Of a stretch of DNA of 34,544 bases, positions 34,443-34,544 are shown piece after piece. This DNA comes from Celeribacter persicus (GTDB lineage: Bacteria > Pseudomonadota > Alphaproteobacteria > Rhodobacterales > Rhodobacteraceae), in the NCBI RefSeq assembly GCF_003050785.1, contig NZ_QAOH01000023.1:1-34544 (forward strand). Reading direction: 5' to 3'. The first letter of the stretch is position 1, and each line of letters begins with the position of its first letter. The notes beneath the pieces were generated by a model. It did no database searches. It had not been told where the DNA came from and saw nothing but the letters and a program-made list of their open reading frames with translations. Both the position numbers and the translations under genes were made by a program.

Positions 34443-34544
34443 ATGTCATTGCTCACCCCAGTCATATTATGCGGCGGTTCCGGGACGCGGCTTTGGCCGT
34501 TGTCTCGGAGGTCCTATCCCAAGCAATTCGTGCCTTTGATGGGG
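34443..34544 (+). CDS. Mannose-1-phosphate guanylyltransferase, N-terminal part
   Basis: The first 34 codons of a GDP-mannose pyrophosphorylase (ManC/CpsB type). [20 protein letters not shown] is the nucleotide-binding signature, followed by [15 protein letters not shown] (34431-34435) lies seven bases before the ATG. The gene runs off the window. It makes GDP-mannose for polysaccharide synthesis, which fits the GMC and glycosyltransferase genes to the left. Confidence 0.88.
   Translation, partial: MSLLTPVILCGGSGTRLWPLSRRSYPKQFVPLMG

Overview
The window looks like a GC-rich alphaproteobacterial chromosome or large plasmid, most likely Rhodobacterales (roseobacter/Paracoccus-like). This rests on the red-type form IC RuBisCO operon with cbbX, the style of the ABC transporters, and the density of decayed insertion sequences. 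No rRNA, tRNA or CRISPR array was seen. The genus cannot be named from the sequence alone.

Region 1 (about 1-11150) is a pyridine-ring catabolic island. Upstream lie IS3 relics. A TetR regulator is followed by a tight operon for the lower half of the maleamate pathway: maleate isomerase (nicE), N-formylmaleamate deformylase (nicD), 2,5-dihydroxypyridine dioxygenase (nicX), maleamate amidase (nicF) and a flavin-reductase-like protein. A second, paralogous TetR gene is divergent from an operon with a complete NMT1/THI5-type ABC importer (binding protein, permease, ATPase, permease) and a NicC-like FAD monooxygenase that would make 2,5-dihydroxypyridine. The operon ends at a strong terminator. 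No nicotinate hydroxylase (nicAB) is present and the monooxygenase pocket differs from NicC, so the entry substrate is open: 6-hydroxynicotinate, 5-hydroxypicolinate or another hydroxypyridine carboxylate. AT-rich inverted repeats at the TetR-linked promoters look like operators.

Region 2 (about 11150-17640) starts with an IS6 relic and a scrap of an RHS-repeat protein. An FCD-type GntR regulator then precedes a complete branched-chain-amino-acid-type (HAAT) ABC importer with a probable Tat-exported binding protein. Its ligand is unknown.

Region 3 (about 17746-30150) begins with a 376-bp internally deleted IS3 element with both ends kept. It is followed by a near-complete Calvin-Benson-Bassham operon on the minus strand (fbp-prk-tkt-gap-fba-cbbL-cbbS-cbbX-rpe-cbbZ-cbbY) with divergent cbbR. 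It covers carboxylation, most of the regeneration limb, RuBisCO reactivation (CbbX) and phosphatase repair (CbbY, CbbZ). pgk, tpi and rpi must be elsewhere. Formate and CO2 released by the pyridine pathway could in principle feed this operon, but that link is inference.

Region 4 (about 30150-34544) is IS-scarred. It has IS21-like and IS30 scraps, strong hairpins, an intact GMC oxidoreductase, a glycosyltransferase pseudogene, a serine recombinase that has lost most of its catalytic domain, a transposase tail, and the first 34 codons of a mannose-1-phosphate guanylyltransferase. This suggests the edge of an exopolysaccharide locus.
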